Shown here: positions 17,612 through 26,207 of the stretch, in pieces | Layout: each line of letters opens with the position of its first letter | How positions within the stretch are numbered: the stretch's first letter is position 1 | Source of the DNA: Streptomyces dengpaensis | GTDB taxonomy: Bacteria; Actinomycetota; Actinomycetes; Streptomycetales; Streptomycetaceae | Assembly (NCBI RefSeq): GCF_002946835.1 | Contig: NZ_CP026652.1 | Coordinates: 4,092,001-4,156,000, forward strand | Direction of reading: 5' to 3' | DNA: 64,000 nucleotides | The notes under the pieces: model-generated | What the model was told of the DNA's origin: nothing | The model's input: the letters and a program-made list of their open reading frames with translations, nothing else | Database searches by the model: none | Program-made: the position numbers and the translations under genes

Positions 17612-17770
17612 TTACCGCTTCTCCAGAGCCACGGGCACCGCACTGCGGAGCCGGGCACAGCGTGGACACCGGACCAGCCGGCCGGGGCCGAGGCGCTCGG
17701 CCTGCTGCATCGGGAACGAAGCGGTGCTGAACACGTGCCCCTCGGCACAACGGACGACGGTGCGCTCCAT
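17612..17770 (-). CDS. Small zinc-ribbon-like protein
   Basis: The 52-residue protein begins MERTVVRCAEGHVFSTASFP and has CAEGH near residue 8 and CPRC near residue 38, a Cys-x3-His...Cys-x2-Cys arrangement likely to hold zinc. AAGGGA lies 12 bases before the ATG; a TTG eight codons upstream is possible. Similar small proteins recur in streptomycetes (recollection). The role is unknown. Confidence 0.65.
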   Translation of the reverse strand: MERTVVRCAEGHVFSTASFPMQQAERLGPGRLVRCPRCARLRSAVPVALEKR

Positions 17771-18038
17771 CAAGTCCCAGAGTCCCTTCCCCAAGAGCCG
17801 CGTCGGGCAGATACCCCGACAACGAAAGCCACATTACGGGATCAAAGGGACGGCCCTCCAGGCGGCACTCCGCTCCCACCCAGACCCTCTCCAACGCCCC
17901 CACCGTACGCCCCAACTCCCGCCCCCCGCAGCCGCATCCACCCTCCCCAACGCAACCGGGCCCCACGGTTTCAGCACCGGGGGCCACGCATGAGGTACAG
18001 TGAGCGAGCATTCGACACCGGCTCAACCGGTGTCTTAC

Positions 18039-18112
18039 GCGGGTGTAGTTTAATGGTAGAACATCAGCTTCCCAAGCTGAGAGCGCGAGTTCGATTCTCG
18101 TCACCCGCTCCA
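18039..18112 (+). tRNA. tRNA-Gly (CCC anticodon), CCA encoded
   Basis: GCGGGTG pairs with CACCCGC in the acceptor stem. The anticodon stem TCAGC/GCTGA encloses TTCCCAA (anticodon CCC), and the T-arm GCGAG-TTCGATT-CTCGT is present, with an encoded CCA end. Its 3' 46-52 bases recur at 37.5, 55.6 and 63.7 kb, so it is the integration site for island DNA. It remains a complete gene. Confidence 0.93.
18061..18112 (+). repeat. att site 1: 3' half of tRNA-Gly (chromosomal end of the island)
   Basis: Bases 18067-18112 recur exactly at 37478-37523. Bases 18061-18112 recur with one change at 63712-63763, and 45 bases recur with two changes at 55566-55610. Tyrosine recombinases often use tRNA 3' ends as attB. 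Confidence 0.88.
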
Positions 18113-18117
18113 GAATG

Positions 18118-18144
18118 AAACCCCAGGTCAGCGACCTGGGGTTT
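18118..18144 (+). terminator. tRNA-Gly terminator
   Basis: AAACCCCAGGTC-AGC-GACCTGGGGTTT is a perfect 12-bp stem followed by a T-rich tail, six bases after CCA. The same hairpin follows att site 4, and degenerate versions follow sites 2 and 3. Confidence 0.9.
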
Positions 18145-18391
18145 GTTTGTTGTCTAGTCCAATTTGGCGGTTGCGTGCCCTCCGCGTGCCCTAAGTCCGG
18201 GTGAAGGGCCCCATGGGCGGGTCTCCGGGGGTGAATCCGAGCCCCGCAGCGCTAGCGCGTCTCAAATGGCGAGACTCATTTTCGGTGACCTGGGTCACAT
18301 GCTGAGCAAATAGGGTCCAAGCCGCATACGCAAAGGGCGACTTGCTGGGCGGCGTGTAATCGCTCGGCTTAAGGCAGCCGGCTGCGTCTCC

Positions 18392-18886
18392 TTACCTGGC
18401 TGCGGCCCCGGGTGATGCCATGTCAATCTCGCCGAGATCGGCGTGCCGCTTCCACGGGTAGCTGTCCCAGCCTGCGTCCAGGATCGGGTTACGCCCGAGG
18501 TTCTTGCCCGTGAGAGCAGTGCTGAGGGCATACGTGGACTGGAGATCGTCTGCCTGCCGCTCAAGGAGAAGCCGGCTTGCCGACGTGTCCTGCAGGGTGA
18601 CGAGGTGTTCGAGTTCCGAGGCGCTACAGACGGTGACACACGTGTCTGAATCCTGCTGGCCCTCACGCTGGAAGGGGGCGTTGGCGGTGTGGAAGGGCTC
18701 CATGGTCACGACGAGGCCGTGCACGGGCCGGTCCGCGGGTATGTGGGTGAAGCTCGGGTGCCTGCTGGCGATCAGGGCTGCGGTGGTTTCGACCTGTTGG
18801 TGGGCGTGCTTGAGCTGGCGCAGGGCGGCGTTGGTTCTGTCCGGTACGCCGAGGCGTAGCTGTTGGGTGGGGCGGGTTGACTTCAC
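18392..18886 (-). pseudogene. C-terminal fragment of a large hypothetical (possibly nuclease-related) protein
   Basis: The frame begins abruptly at MKSTRPTQQLRLG and runs 164 residues (LRQLKHAHQQVETTAALIASRHPSF..., NPILDAGWDSYPWKR). It has no ribosome site and reads like the C-terminus of a longer protein. The opening KSTRP could be the tail of a D/ExK nuclease motif (inference). Its 5' edge lies ten bases from the 5' edge of an opposite-strand phosphatase fragment, so a deletion or recombination junction cut both genes. Confidence 0.55.
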
Positions 18887-18895
18887 TCAGCGGTG

Positions 18896-19015
18896 GTGCG
18901 CTCGCTCTCCCACTCCCTGAAGCAGCAACGGGGCGGCCGCACCACCGACGACGCGACCCTCTTCCTGATCGAATGGCGAGGGAGCGCCGCCGACCACCTC
19001 GTGCTCCTGGAGTGA
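18896..19015 (+). pseudogene. C-terminal fragment of a SpoIIE/PP2C phosphatase
   Basis: Forty codons read VRSLSHSLKQQRGG then TTDDATLFLIEWRG and stop. The TxDDATLxLIEW block is the typical last motif of SpoIIE-type PP2C phosphatases, where the Asp pair binds metal. The rest of the gene is absent upstream. The phosphatase at 24502 lacks exactly this part, although nothing proves they were one gene. Confidence 0.7.
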
Positions 19016-19430
19016 GCCGACAACCGCACCACCGAACAGGGGTCGACGCCACAGAGACCGCTGCCTGGCCAACCTCGGTGCGCACTCGCCCCTGGCTGTC
19101 CGCCGGTGCGCCCCTGACCACGGCCCCACACGGAATCACGAGCCCCCACGTCAGAAACGCGAACGGATCGAATAGGCATTACCGAATTGCGTGACGCCAG
19201 CCCTGGGGAATCACGCGACCGGATTCTGCGGAGTCGAGCTGTTCAACTCCGTCTTGCAAGCCACCTCCTGGATCGGTGCACGGGGGAGGGTCGTACTCGG
19301 GCGGCCGTCATGAGTGCTTTCTGTCCGACTGCCGTTGCGATGCCTCGGACATGCGCGAGCCACCGCTCTTTGCACCGTCCATATCCTGGGATACAGCTGC
19401 TTCGGACCGTCCTTCACACGACGCGAGGAC
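19016..19430. other. Gap without a recognisable gene
   Basis: No frame here has a plausible start, ribosome site and recognisable product. The sequence lies between the phosphatase fragment and the STAS promoter region. Confidence 0.5.
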
Positions 19431-19689
19431 TACGCTGCTGTGTAGACGTCCCAGACCCTGGCGGCATGCTGTTGCTGAACACAGATGGCTGCGGGGTGCG
19501 GACTCTTCGTCTGTCACCCGGCGCATCCCTGGAGGGAACCGGGTGGTCCTCTGTCCTGTTGAGCAGGCTGACGGACCGGCCGCTGCTCTGCCTCCGCCGA
19601 AAATTCGCCCCTGCCGGGAGCGCGCCCAGGGGGCCGGGACTCCGGCACCACCGCGCCCGCTGCCGGATGGTCTTCCGAACCGAGGCGTC
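19431..19689 (+). promoter_or_regulatory. Promoter-like element and long leader of the STAS gene
   Basis: TACGCT at 19431 resembles a streptomycete -10. It is followed by AGACGTCCCAGACCCTGGCG. The same arrangement (TATGCT, then AGACGTCCCGGACCCCGGCG) precedes the GNAT gene at 23819. Both leaders end in GAACCGAGGCG just before the start codon. The STAS version is about 155 bases longer. Confidence 0.55.
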
Positions 19690-20115
19690 ATGCCCCTTCC
19701 CCAGCTCACCGTGTACCGCCATGACCGAGAGAATCGGGCGCTGATCACCCTGTCCGGTGAGATCGACCTCGAATCCGCGCCGTTGGTGCGCGCGTCCCTG
19801 GAGCGGTGCCGGCGGGACGGTATCCGCACCATCGACGTCGACCTAACTCCCGTCACCTTCTGCGACTGCAGCGGACTCAACGCATTCCTCCGGGCTGCGC
19901 AGCAGACCACCGTGGTCGGCGGGACCCTGCGACTGCACCATCCACCGACGACGCTGGCTCAGATTATCGACCTCGCCGGCTGCGGGTTCCTGCTCCTCGG
20001 CCCTCCGTTCGACCACATGCCGCCTTCTCTCCGGGGCACCCCGGCCACCCCCCCTCAAGCGCCGCCGCACCGGTCTGTCCCGCCTGTACCTGTTCTCTCG
20101 GGCAATGTGCGATGA
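19690..20115 (+). CDS. STAS-domain anti-sigma factor antagonist
   Basis: The 141-residue protein has a STAS domain at residues 5-105: ITLSGEIDLESAPLVRASLERC, then VTFCDCSGLNAFLRA, where the Ser of DCSG is the usual phosphorylation site. The C-terminal 35 residues are Pro-rich and probably disordered. Such proteins bind an anti-sigma kinase in its partner switch. A SigB-type sigma factor and a PP2C phosphatase lie within 5 kb, which fits a local stress module. The stop overlaps the next start (ATGA). Confidence 0.85.
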   Translation: MPLPQLTVYRHDRENRALITLSGEIDLESAPLVRASLERCRRDGIRTIDVDLTPVTFCDCSGLNAFLRAAQQTTVVGGTLRLHHPPTTLAQIIDLAGCGFLLLGPPFDHMPPSLRGTPATPPQAPPHRSVPPVPVLSGNVR

Positions 20116-20783
20116 CGGTCGAACCCGGGCGCGGACAGTCACGGAAGCCGGGAGACGGCGAACCCTCCGCCATGGCTCCGGTGCGGTTGCGTCGGCTGAA
20201 CCGCTGGCAGGTGGACAGCCTGCGTGAGGACCTGGCGGATCTGTATGTGGAGTCCCGCGCAACAGCGCCGGGTGATCCATACCGCCGTCCCAGCCGCCAG
20301 GACTTCTTGAACCGTCTCACCACGGACATGCGCCGACCGGGATTCGCCATGGTGATCGCCGAGATGGACAGACTGATGGGATGCGCCTTCGGATTCCCGG
20401 TACGCGACGACGGCTCCTGGTGGCTCGGCTTCGAAGGACCATTACCGCGCAGCATCGAGCAACTCACAGTGTCCTGCAGCGTCTTCGCGTTCGCCGACAT
20501 CATGATCCGGCCGCACCCGCAGGACCGTGGCCTCGCCCGTCGTGTGCAGGCGCGGCTACTGACCGACCACCAGGCATCACTCGGCACCACGTTGGTGGAC
20601 CGGGCCGATCGCCCAACCCTCGCTGCGCTCCACTCGTGGGGGTGGATGGACGTCGGAGAGCTTCGCAGGCCGGCCGGCCCCACCACGTTCCGCGCACTGG
20701 TATTTCCCGTCGGGGAACGGACCACGGCGAGGATGGACGGCCTTGTCACGATGCCTGGAGGCGGTGGCTCGGGTGGGGCCTGA
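20112..20783 (+). CDS. GNAT-family acetyltransferase, copy 1
   Basis: The 223-residue protein shares its whole length with the product of 23819. RLRRLNRWQVDSLREDLADLYVES opens the domain, MGCAFGFPVRDDGSWW forms the central strands, and HPQDRGLARRVQARLL is the acetyl-CoA loop region. The substrate is unknown. It starts inside the stop of the STAS gene (ATGA overlap), so the two are translationally coupled. A TTA codon at 20442 (GFEGPLPRS) may place it under bldA control. Confidence 0.75.
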   Translation: MTVEPGRGQSRKPGDGEPSAMAPVRLRRLNRWQVDSLREDLADLYVESRATAPGDPYRRPSRQDFLNRLTTDMRRPGFAMVIAEMDRLMGCAFGFPVRDDGSWWLGFEGPLPRSIEQLTVSCSVFAFADIMIRPHPQDRGLARRVQARLLTDHQASLGTTLVDRADRPTLAALHSWGWMDVGELRRPAGPTTFRALVFPVGERTTARMDGLVTMPGGGGSGGA

Positions 20784-21534
20784 CGGGCGGTCGGCCCGTA
20801 TTCAGGTGCTGGTGGCCGAGCAGGCGGTCCGACGAGGTGCCCGGGTCGGTGTGGTGGACGTATGCACCGCGGCCGTGGCCGCGCTCCCGGTCGGCGGGGC
20901 CGGGCTGTCGGCGATGTCCAGGGCCGCGGGGAGCCATCCGGTGTGCAGCACCGACGACATCAGCGAGCAGCTGGAAGAGCTCCAGCTCACGCTGGGCGAG
21001 GGGCCCTGCGTGGACGCCTTCATCCATGGCTCGGCCGTCCTGACGCCCGATCTGCTGACCGGTGCACTGCAGGACCGCTGGGTCGTGTTCGCGGATGCGG
21101 CCCTGGACGCAGGGGCACGCGCCGTCTTCGCGCTCCCCCTGCAGATCGGGGCGATCAGCCCGGGAGTCCTGGACCTGTACGCCGACGTGCCGACCGTGCT
21201 GGACGCCGAGGAACTGGCCGACGCGCTGGCCTTCGCCGATCTCGCGACGCTGCTCCTGCTCGATGCGCGGATCGACGAGACGGGCGCGCCGGTCGGCGGG
21301 CCGTCGCCGGACCGCGGCTTCGAGGACCTGGGCGCTTACCGGGCTGAGATCGACCAGGCAACCGGCATCCTCACCGTCCAGCTCGGCGTCGGCATCGACG
21401 AGGCCTTCGTCCGGCTGCGCGCCTACGCCTTCATGCAGGGACGTCGGCTCGCCGACGTGGCCGCCGACGTGGTGGCCCGTCGGCTCCGCTTCTCCCCGGA
21501 CACGGAACCCAGACGGACCGACGAGGAGACCTGA
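20773..21534 (+). CDS. GAF and ANTAR domain RNA-binding regulator
   Basis: The protein has about 253 residues. Residues 1-150 form a GAF-like sensor (SEQLEELQLTLGEGPCVDAF, then ARAVFALPLQIGAISPGVLDLY). The last 80 residues are an ANTAR domain (AEIDQATGILTVQLGVGIDEAFVRLRAYAF...LADVAADVVARRLRF), which binds hairpins in transcripts to cause antitermination. The start is uncertain: GTG at 20773 has GGAGG 11 bases upstream and overlaps the GNAT gene by 11 bases; GTG 20764 and TTG 20743 are alternatives. A paralogue is at 50082. Confidence 0.83.
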   Translation: MGPDGRSARIQVLVAEQAVRRGARVGVVDVCTAAVAALPVGGAGLSAMSRAAGSHPVCSTDDISEQLEELQLTLGEGPCVDAFIHGSAVLTPDLLTGALQDRWVVFADAALDAGARAVFALPLQIGAISPGVLDLYADVPTVLDAEELADALAFADLATLLLLDARIDETGAPVGGPSPDRGFEDLGAYRAEIDQATGILTVQLGVGIDEAFVRLRAYAFMQGRRLADVAADVVARRLRFSPDTEPRRTDEET

Positions 21535-21612
21535 TGTACCGGTGCCGTCCGATGAACGTGCCGCGCTTCCCGCCCCTTCCCGGCGGTACTAGTCTCAATC
21601 GAGGGTGTCACG

Positions 21613-22329
21613 ATGAATCAGCAGCTCCTGGCCAAGACCTTCGTCGAGCTGGCGGACAACCTGGTCGCCGACTTCGATCTGATCGATTTCCTGCGCCTGC
21701 TCACAGACCGTTGCGTAGGGCTGCTCGGCGCGAGTGCCGCCGGTGTGCTGCTCGCGGACCGCGACGGCGAGCTACGCGTGATGGCCGCCTCCGACGAACA
21801 GGTACGGCTGCTGGAACTCTTCCAGCTCCAGAACGACGAAGGCCCCTGCCTGGAGTGCTTCCGCACCGGCTCTCCCGTGATCGTCCCCGACCTCACCCGG
21901 AAGGTCGACCGCTGGCCGCGCTTCGTCACGGCGGCCCACCGCAGCGGCTTCGGGGCGGTCCAGGCGCTGCCCATGCGCCTGCGGGACGAGACCGTGGGCG
22001 CCCTGAACCTCTTCCACACCGCGCCCGGCCCCTTCGACCCACTCGCCACGCACATCGCCCAGGCCTTGGCCGACGTCGCCACCATCAGCCTGCTGCAACA
22101 ACGCACCGCTCACCGCAGCACGGTGCTCAACGAGCAGCTGCAGACGGCGCTGAACAGCCGGGTGCTGATCGAACAGGCCAAGGGGAAGCTCGCCGAACGC
22201 CAGGGCATCGACATGGAACAGGCTTTCAGCGCGCTGCGCGGATACGCCCGCGCCCACAACCGGCGCCTGGCCGACGTGGCCCGCGCCTTCATCGACGACT
22301 CCGAACCCCTTCCCAGTCTGGGGTCCTGA
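21613..22329 (+). CDS. GAF and ANTAR domain RNA-binding regulator
   Basis: The 238-residue protein has a GAF domain (residues 12-165: CVGLLGASAAGVLLADRDGELRVMAAS, then NDEGPCLECFRTGSPV, LPMRLRDETVGALNLF). An ANTAR domain follows (LNSRVLIEQAKGKLAERQGIDMEQAFSAL...LADVARAFI). The standard length and intact motifs suggest a working antiterminator. It lies 78 bases after the preceding ANTAR gene, probably in the same unit. The paralogue at 50825 is frameshifted. Confidence 0.88.
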   Translation: MNQQLLAKTFVELADNLVADFDLIDFLRLLTDRCVGLLGASAAGVLLADRDGELRVMAASDEQVRLLELFQLQNDEGPCLECFRTGSPVIVPDLTRKVDRWPRFVTAAHRSGFGAVQALPMRLRDETVGALNLFHTAPGPFDPLATHIAQALADVATISLLQQRTAHRSTVLNEQLQTALNSRVLIEQAKGKLAERQGIDMEQAFSALRGYARAHNRRLADVARAFIDDSEPLPSLGS

Positions 22330-22390
22330 CCCACTCCGCGCCGCAGTCGGCCCGCTACCGACCGCGACCCCTGCGCCGGGGTTCGCGTTC

Positions 22391-22422
22391 CGGACGGCCG
22401 CCGCCCCTGCGGCGGCCGTCCG
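22391..22422. terminator. Hairpin between convergent ANTAR and sigma-factor genes
   Basis: CGGACGGCCGCC pairs perfectly over 12 bp across an eight-base loop, in the 266-bp gap between the two converging genes. Confidence 0.65.
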
Positions 22423-22595
22423 TGGCGCGAGGATGGGAGGCCCCCTCCACCGTGTCCTCCCACGCTGTCCTCCGCGGCGGCGGGACTGGTGGGAACATCC
22501 CGTCTGGAAAATGCCGGGAGGACGGAGGCCGGAGCAGATACAGGCGAAGCGGAACAGGGCCGTTCGCGGGCGCCGCCCGTGTACCCGGGACATCG

Positions 22596-23417
22596 TCACG
22601 CGGTCCTCCTCGGAACGCGTGGGTCGGCCATCACCTGGTCGTGCAGGCGTGCACAGGTGCGGGTGATCAGACGGGAGACGTACATCTGAGAGACACCGAG
22701 CTGCAGACCGATGCGGGCCTGCGTCATGTCGCAGAAGAACCTCATGTACAGGATCTGGCGTTCGCGTTCGGGCAGGGCCCGCAGCAGAGGTCGTAGGGTC
22801 TCACGGTTGACGACCCGGTCGAAGCCGGGCTCCATGCCACCGAGGGTGTCGGCCAGCGGGTGACTGTCCGCGGAGCCGCCGGGCACGGCGTCCAGGGACA
22901 GGGCGGTGAAGCTCTCCAGCGCCCCCTGGCCCAGCAATACGTCCGCCTCGGTCAGTCCGGTGTGTGCGGCGATCTCGTGGACGGCGGGTATCGATCCGCC
23001 CAGCGAAGTGCTCAGCTCATGGTCGGCGGAGCGGACCTGGCCACGCAGCTCCTGTACGCGCCGCGGCACGTGCACGACCCAGAGTTCGTCACGGAAGTGC
23101 CGCTTCACCTCGCCGAGGATCGTCGGTATGGCAAAGCTCGGGAAGGCGGTGCCGAGACTCGGGTCGAAGCGGGACACCGCCTTGACCAGGCCCAGTTGGG
23201 CGACCTGCTTGAGGTCTTCGAAGGTCTCACCGCGATGGCGGAAGCGCCGGGCCAGCCGTACCGCCATCGGCATCCAGGCGCACACCACCTCCTGGCGCAG
23301 CGCGGACCTCTCCGGACCGTCCGGCAGAGCGGCGATACGGCGGAACGCGGCATTGGTGTCCGGCGCGTCGTCGTAGCGGTGCGCGCTTCGTGGGCCTTTC
23401 GTGCGTTCGGCCGGCAT
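22596..23417 (-). CDS. SigB/SigF/SigG-type RNA polymerase sigma factor
   Basis: The 273-residue protein has region 2 (CAWMPMAVRLARRFRHRGE, then FEDLKQVAQLGLVKAVSRFDP and FPSFAIPTILGEVKRHFRD). Region 3 contains WVVHVPRRVQEL, and region 4 ends LPERERQILYMRFFCDMTQ with the helix-turn-helix LGVSQMYVSRLI. This is the stress/sporulation sigma group normally held by anti-sigma kinases and freed by STAS antagonists, both kinds of partner being plausible here. The ATG at 23417 has AGGGAG ten bases upstream, better than the GTG at 23423. It is transcribed towards the ANTAR genes. Confidence 0.9.
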   Translation of the reverse strand: MPAERTKGPRSAHRYDDAPDTNAAFRRIAALPDGPERSALRQEVVCAWMPMAVRLARRFRHRGETFEDLKQVAQLGLVKAVSRFDPSLGTAFPSFAIPTILGEVKRHFRDELWVVHVPRRVQELRGQVRSADHELSTSLGGSIPAVHEIAAHTGLTEADVLLGQGALESFTALSLDAVPGGSADSHPLADTLGGMEPGFDRVVNRETLRPLLRALPERERQILYMRFFCDMTQARIGLQLGVSQMYVSRLITRTCARLHDQVMADPRVPRRTA

Positions 23418-23719
23418 GGGCACGTGTCTCCCTGATCGGTGGCGTCAACTCACCGTGGGAGCCGGCAGACCGCAGCACACACAGGGGGAGCAGCGACGGC
23501 TGCTCGCACGGGCGTGCCTCCGGTCTGAAGCACACCAGACGGCTTCCCGGGCAGCCCGCTTCCAAACAGGCTCGGCCACACAGTCGCAGCTGCCCACGGA
23601 GGGCGTACGGGGCAGGCGACGCGAGCGGCGACACCCGGCTGGCACACTCACCGTCCTGCTGCCTGGGCCACAGTGGCCCCATACCCCCAACGGGCCCCGG
23701 CGGGGCGCCGATCCGGGGC

Positions 23720-23818
23720 TATGCTGGTGAACAGACGTCCCGGACCCCGGCGCAGCACCGCTCATCGGCCATGATGGCACTCCCGCACATCTGCCGGTCT
23801 CCTGAACCGAGGCGCCCC
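23720..23818 (+). promoter_or_regulatory. Promoter-like element and leader of GNAT copy 2
   Basis: TATGCT at 23720 followed by AGACGTCCCGGACCCCGGCG matches the element at 19431. The leader ends GAACCGAGGCG before the ATG. The rest of the 23418-23719 gap shows no gene. Confidence 0.55.
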
Positions 23819-24469
23819 ATGCGCACTCCGCGGCAACCACACCAACCCGAAGGCTCGGCGCCGTCCGCCATGGACACGGTGCGGCTGCGCCGGCTGAACC
23901 GCTGGCAGGCGGAGGGCCTGCGGGAGGACCTGGCGGATCTGTATGTGGAGTCCTCCACCACCGAGCCCGGCGAGGAGTTCAGCGGCCGGCAGGAGTTCCT
24001 GAGTCGCCTGGAACGTGATGTACAGCTGCCGGGATTCGACATGCTGGTCGCCGAGGCACAGTCCCTGACCGGCTGTGTCTTCGGATTCCCCGTGCCGCGC
24101 GACGGCTCCTGGTGGGAGGGGTTCGACGGTCCGATGCCGCAGAACCTGGAGCAACTGACCGCGTCCGGGCATGTCTTCGCGATTCTCGAAACCGTAGTCC
24201 ATCCGCACCAGCACGCCCACGGGCTCGCCCGCCGGCTCCAGGAGCGTCTGCTCGCCGACCATCAGTCCTCGCTCGGCGTCACCTTGGTGGATCAGTCCGC
24301 CCGTTCGGCCTGTGCCGCCTTCAAGGACTGGGGCTGGCAGGAGGCGGGGCAGATCCACCGCCTGCCCGGTCCAACGGCCCTGCGGGTACTGGTTCTTCCT
24401 CTTGGCGAGCGCACGGAGGATCATCCGGACGGCCTCGCCCACAACGACCGGACCCAACGGCCCGAATAG
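23819..24469 (+). CDS. GNAT-family acetyltransferase, copy 2
   Basis: The 216-residue protein is clearly paralogous to 20112: RLRRLNRWQAEGLREDLADLYVES, SLTGCVFGFPVPRDGSWWEGF, HPHQHAHGLARRLQERLLADHQSSLGVTLVDQ, and a shared C-terminal LRVLVLPLGERTED. The acetyl-CoA loop is H-x-x-A-x-G-L-A-R-R-L rather than the textbook Q/RxxGxG/A. Substrate unknown. It shares its leader with the STAS-GNAT unit, so both copies are probably under the same control. The next gene starts 32 bases after its stop. Confidence 0.75.
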   Translation: MRTPRQPHQPEGSAPSAMDTVRLRRLNRWQAEGLREDLADLYVESSTTEPGEEFSGRQEFLSRLERDVQLPGFDMLVAEAQSLTGCVFGFPVPRDGSWWEGFDGPMPQNLEQLTASGHVFAILETVVHPHQHAHGLARRLQERLLADHQSSLGVTLVDQSARSACAAFKDWGWQEAGQIHRLPGPTALRVLVLPLGERTEDHPDGLAHNDRTQRPE

Positions 24470-24501
24470 CCCGCACCGACCGGACATGGCGCGACCGAGG
24501 C

Positions 24502-25872
24502 GTGGAGGAGCGGGTGGATCTGTCTCCGGATCAGGAGGCGCGGCGGATCGCCGCGGTGCGTCGTTACGACATCCTGGACACTCCGCCCGACGGTGCCTTC
24601 GACCGGATCGCCGCGCTGGCCGCCCGCCTGTTCGACGCGCCAGCCGCGACGGTGACGATCGTGGATACCGACCGGGTCTGGTTCAAGGCCGCGTACGGTC
24701 TGGCGGGGGTCACGCAGATCGGCCGGGACCCGGGGCTGTGCACCTCGACGATTCTCACCGGCGGCCCTCTGGTCGTCCCCGACACTCTCGACGACCCGGT
24801 CGCCCGCGCCCACTCCCTGGTGACCGGTCCGGCTCGGGTGCGCTTCTACGCCGCCGCCCCGATCACCACCAGCGACGGTCACCGCCTGGGCACCGTGGAC
24901 GTCCTGGACACCAGGCCGCGCCGTATCACGACGGACCAGGCCACCGCCCTGACCGACCTGGCCGCGCTCGTGATGGACGAACTCGAACTGCGGCTGTCCG
25001 CGCTGCGCATGCTCCGTGTCGAACGGGAACTGGTGGAGGTCGAGCACGCGGCACGGGAGCGCGCCGAGCGGGACCGGTCGGAGATCGCCGCGTACGCCTC
25101 CACCCTGCAGCGCACCCTGCTGCCTCCGGCACTGCCGGAAGTGCCCGGCCTGGAGGCCGCCTGCCACTACACCACCGCCTCGGTCCACGACGTCGGCGGC
25201 GACTTCTACGACGTCTTCCCGCTCGGCGCCGGGCGCTGGGCGTTCTTCCTCGGTGACGTCAGCGGCCGGGGCGCACCCGCCGCCGCGCTCACCTCGCTGA
25301 TCCGCTACACCCTGCGTACCAGCGCCCTGTTGGAACCGGACCCGTGTGCGGTACTGCGGAAGCTCAACACCGCTCTGCTGTCGGCATCGTCCGACGGCAG
25401 CGGCTTCTACGACGTCTTCCCGCTCGGCGCCGGGCGCTGGGCGTTCTTCCTCGGTGACGTCAGCGGCCGGGGCGCACCCGCCGACGCGCTCACCTCGCTG
25501 ATCCGCTACACCCTGCGTACCAGCGCCCTGTTGGAACCGGACCCGTGTGCGGTACTGCGGAAGCTCAACACCGCTCTGCTGTCGGCATCGTCCGACGGCA
25601 GCGGCTTCTGCACCCTGGTCTTCGGCAGATGCGGGGGGCCATGGTCGAAGCCCGAAGCCTCTTCGAGGCACTGGTCACCGAAGAGCCGACCGACCCGGAC
25701 CGGCGTCGGCGACGAAATCGCCACCCACCTCACGAACACCCCGACGGAACAGCGGTGCGTTCCCCGCGAGAGTTGGCAGGCCCCGGACACCGCAGCGCAG
25801 ACCGAGAGGCGCTGTCGCGGGTTGCGCCCAGCGCCTGGGGAGCTGGGGTGTGTCGAGCCGCACGGGCACTGA
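24502..25872 (+). pseudogene. GAF-PP2C (SpoIIE-type) phosphatase with internal duplication and lost C-terminus
   Basis: The frame of 456 codons starts with a GAF domain (residues 20-165: RYDILDTPPDGAFDRIAALAARLFDAP, a common start for this class). A helical linker and the PP2C motif HDVGGDFYDVFPLGAGRW (about residue 230) follow. A 67-residue block (FYDVFPLG to SSDGSG) is then repeated once in frame. After FCTLVFGR the frame leaves the family and continues with unrelated Arg/Pro-rich sequence, so the final metal-binding DDATL motif is missing. The protein is probably catalytically dead. Confidence 0.75.
25204..25605 (+). repeat. 201-bp tandem duplication inside the phosphatase gene
   Basis: Bases 25204-25404 and 25405-25605 are the same 201-bp unit with a single difference (GCC against GAC, Ala to Asp). 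The unit is a multiple of three, so the reading frame is kept. Near identity means it is recent. Confidence 0.93.
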
Positions 25873-26207
25873 CACGGCGTGCGCCCAAACGGGATTCGGC
25901 CATGGTGCGATGGACGGGCGCGGAATTCGTACGCCTTGCTTCCGAGGTCCCTCCGCGTGCGCCGGGCGGGATCGTCCCTGTCGCCCGGCGTGAGTGGGAG
26001 GAGGGGTGGGTGGGGTGGCGGAATCTGGTTCCGCGTCCGCCATGGGCCGTGTCGTTGTGGTTCTCTGGCGGGACGCTGGCTGCGGCCCGCCACCTGGGGG
26101 CCGACGCACGTGACCGAGGCGATCCCGAGTACATGATGCGGGGATGCGCCCGACGAGCCCGACGCGCCCTGCCCCCGCGTGCCCAGTGGTGAGAGAAGGG
26201 TTCCCCC
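25873..26207. other. Gap without a recognisable gene
   Basis: Open frames cross this stretch, but none shows a family motif or good ribosome site. It follows the broken phosphatase and may be scrambled debris. Confidence 0.5.

Noticed and set aside
25545..26192. Open frame after the phosphatase
   Set aside because: No start signal and no family motif; probably random sequence from a deletion junction.
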